Part shown: piece by piece, positions 31,749 to 39,878 of the stretch
Layout of the letters: each line of letters opens with the position of its first letter
How positions within the stretch are numbered: position 1 is the first letter of the stretch
Assembly (NCBI GenBank): GCA_910579285.1
Contig: CAJTTT010000029.1
Coordinates: 1-39,883 of the forward strand
Origin: an uncultured Lachnospiraceae bacterium
Lineage (GTDB): Bacteria > Bacillota > Clostridia > Lachnospirales > Lachnospiraceae
Direction: 5' to 3'
DNA length: 39,883 nucleotides
Program-made: the position numbers and the translations under genes
Notes under the pieces: generated by a model
Databases searched by the model: none
What the model saw: the letters and a program-made list of their open reading frames with translations, nothing else
What the model was told of the DNA's origin: nothing

Positions 31749-34058
31749 TTATCTCAATTTCCAGATATCCCGGTTGTACTCCTCGATGGTTCTGTCGGAG
31801 GAGAAGAACCCTGCCTTGGCAATGTTCACAAGCATCATCTTTCTCCACTTCTTCTGATCCTCATAATCCGCCATCATCTGATCCTTGGTTTTGATATAAT
31901 CCTCCAGATCCAGCAAGGTCATAAACCAGTCTTTGTTTAACAGTTCCTTGTAAAGTCTCTCCAGATTTTCCTTGTGGCCCGCCTTCAGCGCTTCCTTGCT
32001 GACGATGAAGTCCACCGCCTCCTTGATCACAGGAGACTTTTTGTAATAATCTTTGGAAACATAGTCCGCCTTCTCGTAGTGCTTGATGACTGTCTCGGAC
32101 TTCTCGCCGAAAATATAGATATTGTCATCGCCAACCAGCTCGTGGATCTCCACGTTCGCGCCGTCGGAAGTGCCCAGTGTCACTGCGCCGTTTAACATGA
32201 ACTTCATGTTGCCCGTGCCGGATGCCTCCTTGGAAGCCAGTGAAATCTGCTCAGAAATATCGCAGGCCGGAATCATCTTCTCGGCGTAAGCCACATTGTA
32301 GTTCTCCACCATGAGCACCGTCATGTAAGGGCTCACCTCGGGATCCTTATTCACAATCTCCTGCAGCACCAGAAGCAGGTGGATGATATCCTGGGCGATC
32401 ACATAAGCGGGCGCAGCCTTGGCTCCGAAGATAAAGGTCATGGGCCTTGCAGGCTTTTTGCCGGCTTTGATCTCCAGATATTTGTGTATGATATAAAGGG
32501 CGTTCATCTGCTGTCTCTTGTACTCATGCAAACGCTTGCTCTGGATGTCAAAGATGGAATCCGGGTTTAAGGTTACACCCTCCACCTTCTGCACATAATC
32601 TGCCAGTTCTTTCTTGCGGTTCATCTTGATCCCGGCAATGCGGTCAAGCACCGCCTCGTCATCCGCAAATTCCAAAAGCTTCTCCAGATTCGCCGCATCC
32701 TTCTTGTAGCTGTCTCCGATAGTGTCGGAAAGGAATCCCGCCAGCTCGCGGTTGCAGGACAAAAGCCATCTTCTGAAAGTGATGCCGTTCGTCTTATTAT
32801 TGAATTTCTCCGGGTAGATCTCATAGAACGCATGCAGCTCCGTATTCTTTAAGATCTCCGTGTGGATCGCCGCCACGCCGTTCACCGAGAAACCATAGTG
32901 GATATCAATATGCGCCATATGCACCCGGTCGTCCTCGTCGATGATCTGCACCTTCGGATCTTTGTATTTCGCCGCCACGCGCTTATCCAGCTCTTTGATG
33001 ATCGGCACAAGCTGGGGAACAACCTTCTCCAGATACTTGAGCGGCCATTTCTCCAGCGCCTCCGCCAGAATCGTGTGATTTGTGTATGCGCACGTTCTGC
33101 TCACGACCTCAATCGCCTCGTCCATTGAAAATGCCTTCTCATCCACCAGAATACGGATCAGCTCGGGGATCACCATTGTCGGATGGGTGTCGTTGATCTG
33201 GATGACCGCATGCTCGTACATTTTGCGCAGATCATACTGCTTTTCTTTCAGTTCCTTTAAGATCAGCTGCGCAGCATTGCTCACCATGAAATACTGCTGG
33301 TAGATGCGCAGAAGATTTCCCGCCTCGTCAGAGTCGTCAGGATAGAGGAAAAGCGTCAGGTTCTTCTCGATATCCTCCTTGTCAAAATCAATGCCTTTCT
33401 TGACCAGGCTCTCGTCGATCGTCTCGATATCAAAAAGCCTCAGCTTATTCACCCCGTTATCATAGCCAACGACATCAATGTCATAAAGTCGGGACGTCAC
33501 CTTCTTTTTCCCGAAGGAAACCTCAAAGGTGGTGTCGGTTTTCGTCAGCCAGGACTGCTCCTCAATCCAGTCATTTTTCTGTGCCGTCTGTAATTTATCC
33601 TTAAACTCCTGTTTGAACAGACCAAAGTGGTAGTTTAAGCCAATTCCCTCACCGGGAAGTCCCAGGGATGCGATCGAATCAAGGAAACATGCAGCAAGAC
33701 GTCCCAGACCGCCGTTGCCCAGAGAAGGCTCCGGCTCCACTTCCTCGATTGCAGAAAGCTGTTTGCCGTTCTTTTCGAGAATCTTCTCCAGATTGTCATA
33801 GATTCCCAGATTGATCAGATTGTTGGATAAGAGCTTACCGATCAGGAACTCCGCGGAAATATAGTAAATTTTCTTTTCGCCCTCAATCCTCTCTGACGCA
33901 GTCATCAGTTTCTTGGAAAGCTGCAGAATACTGTAATAGAGCTCCTCGTTGCTGCAGGCAGAAATGGCTTTGCCGTATCCGCTCTGTGTCTGGTTCTCCA
34001 GTTCCTGCTCCAGATTCATTACCAGTACGTCTCTTTTCAGGTTACTTGCCTGTGCCAT
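31749..34058 (-). CDS. glgP: Glycogen/alpha-glucan phosphorylase
   Basis: 769 residues, releases glucose 1-phosphate from alpha-1,4-glucans. Hallmarks: YISAEFLIGKLLSNNL near residue 65, the phosphate/active-site loop EPSLGNGGLGRLAACFLDS (about 105-125), INDTHPTMVIPELIR, TNHTILAEALEKW, and the PLP-lysine region EASGTGNMKFMLNGAVTLGT (Lys about 618). The length is normal for the bacterial family; it lacks extra N-terminal regulatory segments. GGGAGG lies 8 bases before the ATG. It follows the LacI-family gene on the same strand by 126 bases; control of glgP by that regulator is plausible. The pyrophosphate-type phosphofructokinase upstream extends the carbon-storage/glycolysis theme. Confidence 0.97.
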   Translation of the reverse strand: MAQASNLKRDVLVMNLEQELENQTQSGYGKAISACSNEELYYSILQLSKKLMTASERIEGEKKIYYISAEFLIGKLLSNNLINLGIYDNLEKILEKNGKQLSAIEEVEPEPSLGNGGLGRLAACFLDSIASLGLPGEGIGLNYHFGLFKQEFKDKLQTAQKNDWIEEQSWLTKTDTTFEVSFGKKKVTSRLYDIDVVGYDNGVNKLRLFDIETIDESLVKKGIDFDKEDIEKNLTLFLYPDDSDEAGNLLRIYQQYFMVSNAAQLILKELKEKQYDLRKMYEHAVIQINDTHPTMVIPELIRILVDEKAFSMDEAIEVVSRTCAYTNHTILAEALEKWPLKYLEKVVPQLVPIIKELDKRVAAKYKDPKVQIIDEDDRVHMAHIDIHYGFSVNGVAAIHTEILKNTELHAFYEIYPEKFNNKTNGITFRRWLLSCNRELAGFLSDTIGDSYKKDAANLEKLLEFADDEAVLDRIAGIKMNRKKELADYVQKVEGVTLNPDSIFDIQSKRLHEYKRQQMNALYIIHKYLEIKAGKKPARPMTFIFGAKAAPAYVIAQDIIHLLLVLQEIVNKDPEVSPYMTVLMVENYNVAYAEKMIPACDISEQISLASKEASGTGNMKFMLNGAVTLGTSDGANVEIHELVGDDNIYIFGEKSETVIKHYEKADYVSKDYYKKSPVIKEAVDFIVSKEALKAGHKENLERLYKELLNKDWFMTLLDLEDYIKTKDQMMADYEDQKKWRKMMLVNIAKAGFFSSDRTIEEYNRDIWKLR

Positions 34059-34119
34059 GTGTGAAACCTCCCTTTCTTTTCTTCCCTCTGTTTTATTATC
34101 TTATCCAGTTATATCCGCC

Positions 34120-34168
34120 GGTAAACCCACCGCCCGCGCTTTCTCTCCGATTCCGCCGGCCGTTTACC
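34120..34168 (-). promoter_or_regulatory. GC-rich inverted repeat between the LacI-type gene and glgP
   Basis: GGTAAAC (34120-34126) and GTTTACC (34162-34168) flank a GC-rich 35-base loop with CCGCC/GGCGG-type pairing. It lies in the glgP leader and could be an operator pair or a folded leader. A weak promoter (TTTACC, 16 bases, TAAGAT near 34100) overlaps its proximal arm. Confidence 0.35.
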
Positions 34169-34184
34169 TGTGATATGTCCCGGT

Positions 34185-35195
34185 TCAATTACTTTTTCTG
34201 TGTTCAGCCGTCAGAATATCCTCGTATTTCATTCTCACCAGCTCATAGTCCAGCACAATCTGTCTGCCCTCTCCGCCGTCCAGAAGGCGCTTTAACTCTT
34301 CCACCGACTCCGAAGCGATCCGCTCAAAATTCTGTCTGACCGTATTCATCTGCTTGCCGGCATATCCCATCAGCGTGATCCCATCGAAACCGCAGACCGG
34401 GCGGAAAATATCCATATCCATCAGAGCGCGCATCGCCCCAATCGCCATCAGATCCGAAGCGCACACTACAATGTCCTTTTTCTTCGCGTACCGCAGCGTC
34501 AGATTTCTGGCCTGCAGCTCCGAAAACTCTCCGTTTCTGACAAGCATCGCTATATCCTCTTCCTCCGCAAGCCGCTGCATGCCTTTCAGACGCTCCCCGG
34601 AAACATAACCGTTTTTCTTGCCCGCCAGATATAGAATGCTTTTTCCCTTATTCTCCTTCAGGGTCTTCTTCGCCACATCATACTGCGCCGCCGCCTGATC
34701 GATCCAGACCGAGGAGGTAGAGGCGTTCACAAGAGGCGCATCCACCGTCACAATCTTGAAAAACTGAGCGTTGATCAGTCTCTGCAGCACCCTGTCATCC
34801 TTCGACATCCCGAAAATAATCAGCCCCGTGATGCTCTGGGAACGTAGATAGCGCACCACCTCATCCAGACTTTTGTTTTTCAACATGGAGTCGAATATTG
34901 TGATCACATCCAGATTCAGCTCCACCGCACGGCTTATGGTACCGGCCATATACTGCATGTTGATCTCGTCCACTGCCTGTGACACATTGCCAAGGTTCAA
35001 AAGCAGCGCTACCCTGCCGGACTGTTTGGAGGACAGCGCAGCCGCAACGGAATTGGGTACGAAGTTTAATTCCGCCACCGCCTCATTTACTTTTTTCTTT
35101 GTCTCCTCGCTCACATTGGGATAGTTGTTCAACACCTTGGAAACGGTGGAAATCGCTACACCCGCCTGTTTTGCGACATCTTTAATTGATACCAT
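34185..35195 (-). CDS. LacI-family transcriptional regulator
   Basis: 336 residues. The N-terminal HTH begins MVSIKDVAKQAGVAISTVSK and continues VLNNYPNVSEETKKKVNEAV, the hallmark LacI/GalR headpiece with hinge helix (about 1-60); a periplasmic-binding-protein-like ligand domain follows (GLIIFGMSKDDRVLQRLINA, DLMAIGAMRALMD). The family start at 35195 is chosen over an upstream in-frame ATG at 35309 because the HTH begins there, though its ribosome binding site is weak. The effector is probably a sugar or sugar phosphate. It is transcribed toward glgP, and palindromes with central CG lie upstream. Confidence 0.94.
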   Translation of the reverse strand: MVSIKDVAKQAGVAISTVSKVLNNYPNVSEETKKKVNEAVAELNFVPNSVAAALSSKQSGRVALLLNLGNVSQAVDEINMQYMAGTISRAVELNLDVITIFDSMLKNKSLDEVVRYLRSQSITGLIIFGMSKDDRVLQRLINAQFFKIVTVDAPLVNASTSSVWIDQAAAQYDVAKKTLKENKGKSILYLAGKKNGYVSGERLKGMQRLAEEEDIAMLVRNGEFSELQARNLTLRYAKKKDIVVCASDLMAIGAMRALMDMDIFRPVCGFDGITLMGYAGKQMNTVRQNFERIASESVEELKRLLDGGEGRQIVLDYELVRMKYEDILTAEHRKSN

Positions 35196-35209
35196 ATGTT
35201 TTCCATTCC

Positions 35210-35298
35210 GAAACGTTTCCTGTCTATAAGCATATTTTTCTCTGCCATTTCTGCTTTTCTGTGATACATTCACAGTCCGCACTCGGAAATCGTTTTCC
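35210..35298 (-). promoter_or_regulatory. Operator cluster upstream of the LacI-family gene
   Basis: Three palindromes: GAAACGTTTC (35210-35219) and GGAAATCGTTTTCC (35285-35298), both with a central CG typical of LacI/GalR operators, and CTGTGATACATTCACAG (35259-35275), with TGTGA/TCACA arms reminiscent of CRP/FNR sites but with a 5-base spacer. Autoregulation is likely; the third site is speculative. Confidence 0.55.
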
Positions 35299-35313
35299 AA
35301 AAACATCATATAA

Positions 35314-35344
35314 CAAAAGAGTGGTTTTGTAAACCACTCTTTTG
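35314..35344. terminator. Terminator after the phosphofructokinase gene
   Basis: A perfect 14-bp stem CAAAAGAGTGGTTT/AAACCACTCTTTTG with a 3-base loop, 20 bases after the phosphofructokinase stop. T-rich 3' arms on both strands make it bidirectional, but its job is to end the minus-strand transcript. Confidence 0.85.
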
Positions 35345-35363
35345 AAAATTCCCAAGTTTATTT

Positions 35364-36590
35364 TTATTTTCTAACCAGATGTCTCGGCAGTCCATTCACG
35401 AAGAGCGGCTGCAGTTCACCCATGATCAGCGGTCTTGCATACTTCTCGTAATCGTCCGTCAGACCCTTGCCGTCAGCTGTGATCCACTCATCGGGCACAT
35501 TTCTCTCCACGTTTGCAATGGCGTGGATATCGTATGCGCTGGTACCGCACTGATAAGGAGCATCCCCGTTTCTGTCAAGTGTGATCATCATGCCGGTCTT
35601 GCCCTCTTCCGCAGCCATCACCGCGTCATGGCCAACCTGGAACGCCTCGTTGATATCCGTAAGGGATGCCAGATGGGTCGCTGCTCTCTGTAAGGTAGAA
35701 AACTCGATTGCGCGGGTCTTGAGACCTGTCTCAGCCGCGATCTTGTCCGCCAGCATAACCGCCGTGCCGGACATCTGCTTGTGGCCAAACGCATCCACGG
35801 CAACCTCTCTGCCGATCTCACATACATATCTTCCGTCCGCAACCTTAACACCCTCGGAAACCGCAATCACTACGGAAGACTTCTTCGCTGCCAGATCCTT
35901 CACATCTGCAACAAACTGATCAATGTCAAATACCTTCTCAGGCAGGTAAATCGCATCACAGCCTTCGCAGTCATCACCCTTTGCAAGAGCTGCCGCCGCC
36001 GTAAGCCATCCTGCGTTACGTCCCATAATCTCTACGATGCAGACAGTGGGCTTCTTCGCGCCAAAAGAGGCATTGTCACGGATGATCTCCTTTAAGGAAG
36101 CCGCAATATATTTCGCAGCAGAACCATAGCCCGGGCAGTGGTCTGTCACAGGCAGATCGTTATCAATGGTCTTGGGCACGCCCATGAATCTCTGGGATTT
36201 CCCGTGAGCCGCCGCATAGTCGGACAGCATCTTAACGGTATCCATAGAGTCATTACCACCGGCATAGAAGAGGCACTCAATATCATGCTTCTCCATGATC
36301 TCAAACACCTTCTCGTACACATCTTCGTGTCCCTCAATCTGGGGCATCTTGAAACGACAGGAGCCTAAGAATGCGGAGGGAGTTCTCTTCAAAAGTTCAA
36401 TTCCCGTCTCGTCATCCAGATACTCGCCAAGATCGATCATTCTGTCTTCCAGAAAGCCCTCGATACCGTGAACCATACCATAAATCTTTTTCACACCCAG
36501 CTTCTTGGCAGCGGCGTATACACCCGCTACAGAAGAGTTAATAACGGCTGTGGGGCCGCCGGACTGACCAACAACAATGTTTCCTTTCAT
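35364..36590 (-). CDS. pfp: 6-phosphofructokinase, probably pyrophosphate-dependent
   Basis: 408 residues; phosphorylates fructose 6-phosphate. GQSGGPTAVINSSVAG is at the N-terminus. The phosphoryl-donor loop reads YAGGNDSMDT (about 105-114), with Asp where ATP enzymes have Gly (GGDGS), and PKTIDNDLP (about 138-146) has the Lys that goes with Asp in PPi-dependent enzymes; together they predict PPi rather than ATP as donor. The first Asp of the usual GGDD is Asn here. Further landmarks are EIMGRNAGWLTAAAAL and FSTLQRAATHLASLTD. AAAGGAG precedes the ATG. It has its own promoter and terminator, so it is monocistronic. Confidence 0.93.
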   Translation of the reverse strand: MKGNIVVGQSGGPTAVINSSVAGVYAAAKKLGVKKIYGMVHGIEGFLEDRMIDLGEYLDDETGIELLKRTPSAFLGSCRFKMPQIEGHEDVYEKVFEIMEKHDIECLFYAGGNDSMDTVKMLSDYAAAHGKSQRFMGVPKTIDNDLPVTDHCPGYGSAAKYIAASLKEIIRDNASFGAKKPTVCIVEIMGRNAGWLTAAAALAKGDDCEGCDAIYLPEKVFDIDQFVADVKDLAAKKSSVVIAVSEGVKVADGRYVCEIGREVAVDAFGHKQMSGTAVMLADKIAAETGLKTRAIEFSTLQRAATHLASLTDINEAFQVGHDAVMAAEEGKTGMMITLDRNGDAPYQCGTSAYDIHAIANVERNVPDEWITADGKGLTDDYEKYARPLIMGELQPLFVNGLPRHLVRK

Positions 36591-36692
36591 GTCTGTTCTC
36601 CTTTATCTCTATTTTCGCTTTCATACTCTCTCGCAGCGCAGTTAGAAAAACCCTCGTTTCCGTCCCCGCACCGCTCGCAGCTTACGGAAAAT

Positions 36693-36721
36693 AGTATACC
36701 AAATATTTCCGCTTAAAACAA
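36693..36721 (-). promoter_or_regulatory. Promoter of the phosphofructokinase gene
   Basis: TTGTTT (36721-36716) and an extended -10 TGGTATACT ending at 36693 with a 17-base spacer. The remainder of the 250-base divergent gap (36722-36840) has a TGTTGCAACA palindrome (36797-36806) and a possible plus-strand -10 TACAAT near 36814 for the DegV gene, without a clear -35. Confidence 0.68.
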
Positions 36722-36840
36722 GTACAAGCTCGGAAATGGCGTATAGTCCTATGTCCTCATTGTATTCGCACTGCAAACATGTTACACTCCTATGTATGTT
36801 GCAACAAACGATACAATGATTCGCTGATTGCGGGAAAGGC

Positions 36841-37743
36841 ATGGACACCCCTACTATGAAGGAATATATACTGAGCTGCTGCTCAACTGCAGATCTTCCT
36901 GCGGAACATTTTTCGAAACGCGGTATTTTTTACGCCTGTTTTCACTACGAGCTTGACGGACGGGAATATGTCGATGATCTGGGCAAAAGCATGTCTTTTG
37001 AGCATTTCTATCAGGCGATGACGGACGGCGCCGACACCAAAACTTCACAGATTAATACAACAGAATTTATAGATTATTTCGAACCCTTTCTGCGGGCCGG
37101 CAAAGACGTGCTGCACCTTTGTCTGTCTTCCGGCATTTCCGGCGTAATCAACTCCGCTATGGGCGCCAAAGAAATCCTTGCCGAAAAATATCCCGATCAG
37201 ACAATTTATATTGTGGATTCCCTGGCCGCATCCTCCGGCTTTGGCCTTCTTATGGACAGGCTGGCCGATCTGCGCGATGAGGGCATGTCCCTTGAAGATC
37301 TTTACCAGTGGACGCTTGACAACCGCCTGCGCCTCAATCACTGGTTCTTTTCCACCGACCTCACCTTCTTTATCAAAGGAGGCCGGGTTTCCAAAACTTC
37401 CGGCGCCATCGGAAATATGCTGAATATCTGCCCGCTCCTGAACGTGGATCATCAGGGAAGGCTGATTCCCCGTTTTAAAGTCCGCACAAAGAGAAAAGTC
37501 ATGTATGCGATTGTCGATAAAATGGAGGAATGCATTCAGGAAGGAACCGCCTACAGCGGAAAATGTTATATTTCACAGTCCGCCTGCTATGCGGACGCCA
37601 GATTTGTGGCCGACCTGATCGAGGAACGTTTCCCGAATCTGGACGGCAAAGTCGTGATTCACAGCATCGGCACCACCATCGGCGCACACACAGGTCCCGG
37701 CACAGTTGCCGTGTTCTTCTGGGGCAGGGAAAGAGTTGATTAG
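36841..37743 (+). CDS. DegV-family fatty-acid-binding protein
   Basis: 300 residues. DegV/FakB proteins bind a fatty acid and present it to the kinase FakA for phospholipid synthesis. Features: the N-terminal CCSTADLPAEHFSKRGI, the TKTSQINTTEF segment, the lipid-contact loop LCLSSGISGVINSA (about 92-105), FFIKGGRVSKTSGAIGNMLN and the C-terminal HSIGTTIGAHTGPGTVAVFF, all typical. The length is normal. AAAGG lies close to the ATG at 36841; a second ATG 5 codons in is possible. It is monocistronic, divergent from pfp. No fakA-like kinase is visible, so which FakB role it serves is open. Confidence 0.93.
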   Translation: MDTPTMKEYILSCCSTADLPAEHFSKRGIFYACFHYELDGREYVDDLGKSMSFEHFYQAMTDGADTKTSQINTTEFIDYFEPFLRAGKDVLHLCLSSGISGVINSAMGAKEILAEKYPDQTIYIVDSLAASSGFGLLMDRLADLRDEGMSLEDLYQWTLDNRLRLNHWFFSTDLTFFIKGGRVSKTSGAIGNMLNICPLLNVDHQGRLIPRFKVRTKRKVMYAIVDKMEECIQEGTAYSGKCYISQSACYADARFVADLIEERFPNLDGKVVIHSIGTTIGAHTGPGTVAVFFWGRERVD

Positions 37744-37789
37744 ACCGCACAGGGAATGCCGCCGTGCAGCAGCCTGAATCCGTCTACAG

Positions 37790-37852
37790 CATGAGATATA
37801 GTGCTTCCTGGCGTACCGTCCTATGGCGGGACGTCTTTAGAAGCACTTCTCA
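37790..37852 (-). repeat. Structured intergenic repeat, copy F
   Basis: Outer stem GTGCTTC (37801-37807) pairs with GAAGCAC (37840-37846); inner GTACCG/CGGGAC (37813-37818 with 37827-37832, one mismatch) has the same TCCTATGG loop. The companion GGGAATGCC hairpin at 37751-37780 is degenerate. It abuts the stop of the LytTR gene (37850-37852), in the convergent gap with the DegV gene. Confidence 0.8.
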
Positions 37853-38575
37853 CGCTCCGCAGTAATACGCAAAATACCGCTCCCGCAGCGCCTGATACGC
37901 GCCTCTGGGCGGATAAATAGATTTCCCGGTATCCATGCGGATTTCCTGTTTGCTGATACACTCAATATGCTCCATATTTACCAGATAGGCAACCCCCACC
38001 CGCATAAACTCGTCGTATGGACTTAACATCTCCACAAGCCGCCCCATTGTTTCGCGCAGCGTACATTGGGTGCCGTCTGACAGAAACATGTACTGAATCT
38101 TGCCCTGCGCTTCGCAGTATACGATATCATCCACCGCCACGCGCCGCACCGTATTGTCAACCCGGAACAGAACATACCTTCTGCGCTCTTCCTGCACCTC
38201 TCCAAGCAGCCTGTCCAAAAGAGGAAACAGCTTCTCCTCCGTAACCGGCTTTACCAGATACTGGGCGGCTTCTACCTCAAAGGCGTCAAGGGCGTGCTCC
38301 CTGGAGCTTGTGAGGAATACAATCCGGCAGTAATTTCCCTTACCCCGCAGCTCTTTTGCCGCTTCAATCCCCTGTTTATCAGGCATATAAATGTCCATCA
38401 GAATCAGGTCGGGAAGATACGTTCCCTCCGCAATCCGTTCCAGCAGTTCATCTGCATGTTCAAAACGCTCCACCCGAAATTCGGTCTCCGGGCGGCTGCC
38501 TGCATATTCTGTGAGCATTTGCTCCGTTTTATTTAGTTGTGCCGGCTCATCATCACAAAGTGCAATCAGATACAT
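37850..38575 (-). CDS. LytTR-family response regulator (orphan)
   Basis: 241 residues. The receiver domain (1-120) starts MYLIALCDDEPAQLNKTEQM, with phosphorylated D61 in LILMDIYMPDKQG, Thr/Ser in IVFLTSSREHAL and K in YLVKPVTEEKL; the LytTR DNA-binding domain (about 135-238) has VDDIVYCEAQGKIQYMFLSD and FMRVGVAYLVNMEHIECISK. Such regulators (AgrA, VirR) control surface, bacteriocin or quorum-sensing genes. No histidine kinase is next to it. GGAG precedes the ATG at 38575; the frame is open to 38608 but without a better start. It ends at repeat copy F. Confidence 0.93.
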   Translation of the reverse strand: MYLIALCDDEPAQLNKTEQMLTEYAGSRPETEFRVERFEHADELLERIAEGTYLPDLILMDIYMPDKQGIEAAKELRGKGNYCRIVFLTSSREHALDAFEVEAAQYLVKPVTEEKLFPLLDRLLGEVQEERRRYVLFRVDNTVRRVAVDDIVYCEAQGKIQYMFLSDGTQCTLRETMGRLVEMLSPYDEFMRVGVAYLVNMEHIECISKQEIRMDTGKSIYPPRGAYQALRERYFAYYCGA

Positions 38576-38629
38576 GGCTTTTCTCCTAATCAAACAGATC
38601 CCGCCCAAATCCTCCGCCTTTCCGCAGAG

Positions 38630-38651
38630 CTGCAGATCTTACTGTCTGCAG
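38630..38651. promoter_or_regulatory. Inverted repeat upstream of the LytTR gene
   Basis: CTGCAGA (38630-38636) and TCTGCAG (38645-38651) lie 55 bases before the start codon. The site is a possible operator or leader hairpin. I see no convincing promoter in the 183-base gap (38576-38758), which includes an AT-rich ATAATATATATAT stretch near 38732. Confidence 0.35.
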
Positions 38652-38758
38652 TTTACCACTTCAGGCCCTCCCGCGCGCCCTTTTGGTACGAATTGCGCTT
38701 TTCGGGGCACACTTTGTCCTTTCAGTTTACATAATATATATATGCCTGTTCACTTATC

Positions 38759-39700
38759 TTACCGCATAAGATACATAAAGTATCCCCCATAGCCGAGCAG
38801 CATCAGCAGTCCGCCCGCGCGTCCCAGCCGCTTTTTTCTGAAAACGCACAGCCACAGGAGCACCGCCGATGCAATGCAGACCATACCGTCTATCAGAAAT
38901 TCCGGCGCATAATCCACCGGCGTAATCAACGCTGAAGTGCCCACCACAAATAGGATGTTGAAAATATTGCTGCCCACGATATTGCCGACCGCAATATCCG
39001 CTTTGCCCTTGATCGCCGCCGTCACGCTCGTCACCAGCTCTGGCAGGGAAGTGCCGAAAGCCACGATCGTAAGGCCGATCAGCCGCTCGCTCATGCCAAA
39101 AATCAACGCCAGCTCCGTCGCCGCATCCACCGCCACATCGGATCCGGCCACAATCATCACCCCTCCAAGAACAATCAGCAGAAGCATTTTCCAGACCGGC
39201 ATCGGTTTTCCCTCCGACATTTCCTCCGGCAGTCCGCCGCCTTTTTTCGCAATGACAAGCAGATATCCCAGATAACAGAGCATCAGGGCCCAGAGAATCA
39301 GTCCGTCCGGGAAATGCAGCAGATGATCCCCCCCCGTGCCCATAGCGACAAGAATCACCGACACCAGAATGACAAACGGAATCTCATACCTGACTGTGGT
39401 TTTCTGCACCGCTACCGGGGTGATGAGTGCGGTAAGCCCAAGGATCAGCAGAATGTTCATAATGTTGCTGCCCACAATGTTGCCAATGGTGATCTCTGCG
39501 CTCCCCTTCAAGGCCGCCGACACGCTGACCGCCGCCTCGGGCAGGGAAGTTCCCATCGCCACAATGGTAAGGCCTATCACAAGCTGGGGAATCCCAAATT
39601 TTTCCGCCAGCCGGCCTGCACCTTCCACAAACCAGTCCGCCCCCTTCACCAGAAGAACAAACCCAAGCGCCAACAATCCGATCTGAATCAATACATTCAT
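38759..39700 (-). CDS. CaCA-family sodium/calcium (or K+-dependent) exchanger
   Basis: 313 residues, about ten membrane helices. The two inverted alpha-repeats that form the ion site are clear: GTSLPEAAVSVSA with GNIVGSNIMNILLILG in the first half and GTSLPELVTSVTA with GNIVGSNIFNILFVVG in the second, including both conserved Glu residues. This is the YrbG/CaCA layout (Na+/Ca2+ exchange across the cytoplasmic membrane). The ATG at 39700 (MNVLIQIGLL) has GGAGGAG 7-8 bases upstream; the longer in-frame reading to 39757 would start inside the terminator. Its leader contains a strong terminator, implying regulated read-through. Confidence 0.95.
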   Translation of the reverse strand: MNVLIQIGLLALGFVLLVKGADWFVEGAGRLAEKFGIPQLVIGLTIVAMGTSLPEAAVSVSAALKGSAEITIGNIVGSNIMNILLILGLTALITPVAVQKTTVRYEIPFVILVSVILVAMGTGGDHLLHFPDGLILWALMLCYLGYLLVIAKKGGGLPEEMSEGKPMPVWKMLLLIVLGGVMIVAGSDVAVDAATELALIFGMSERLIGLTIVAFGTSLPELVTSVTAAIKGKADIAVGNIVGSNIFNILFVVGTSALITPVDYAPEFLIDGMVCIASAVLLWLCVFRKKRLGRAGGLLMLLGYGGYFMYLMR

Positions 39701-39730
39701 AATCTCTCCTCCTTCTTGTAAGCCCCGAAC

Positions 39731-39779
39731 AAAAAAATAGGACGAGGCCTTTAACATTACAAAATGCTAAAAGTCTCGT
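39731..39779 (-). terminator. Intrinsic terminator in the exchanger leader (attenuator)
   Basis: On the minus strand 17-base arms ACGAGACTTTTAGCATT (39779-39763) and AATGTTAAAGGCCTCGT (39758-39742) pair with one mismatch and two G-U pairs around a 4-base loop, followed by CCTATTTTTTT. The U-tract ends 30 bases before the ATG, and the ribosome binding site follows directly, leaving no room for a promoter. Confidence 0.8.
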
Positions 39780-39812
39780 TCTTTCTCTCATTTCAAACTA
39801 TCCGATATGAAA

Positions 39813-39878
39813 CAGAAAGCGTGTAAACATGACACATGTGTCAGGGTATGTTGCTTACACAGGATAACTACTCCCTCT
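39813..39878 (-). ncRNA. Candidate structured leader RNA (possible metal riboswitch)
   Basis: Upstream of the terminator the minus strand has AGAGGGAGTAG (39878-39868), a nested stem GTGTAA-ACAT / ATGT-TTACAC (39859-39854 with 39825-39820) around the 14-bp palindrome TGACACATGTGTCA (39842-39829), and CTTTCT (39818-39813), which can pair with AGAGGG. GGGAGTAG resembles the 5' signature of the yybP-ykoY manganese riboswitch (GGGGAGUAG), but I cannot fit the rest of that fold, and the element touches the window edge. Confidence 0.35.

Noticed and set aside
4127..37852. CRISPR array
   Set aside because: The GGAGAATGCC repeats are scattered single copies at gene ends, not regularly spaced with spacers, and no cas gene is present.
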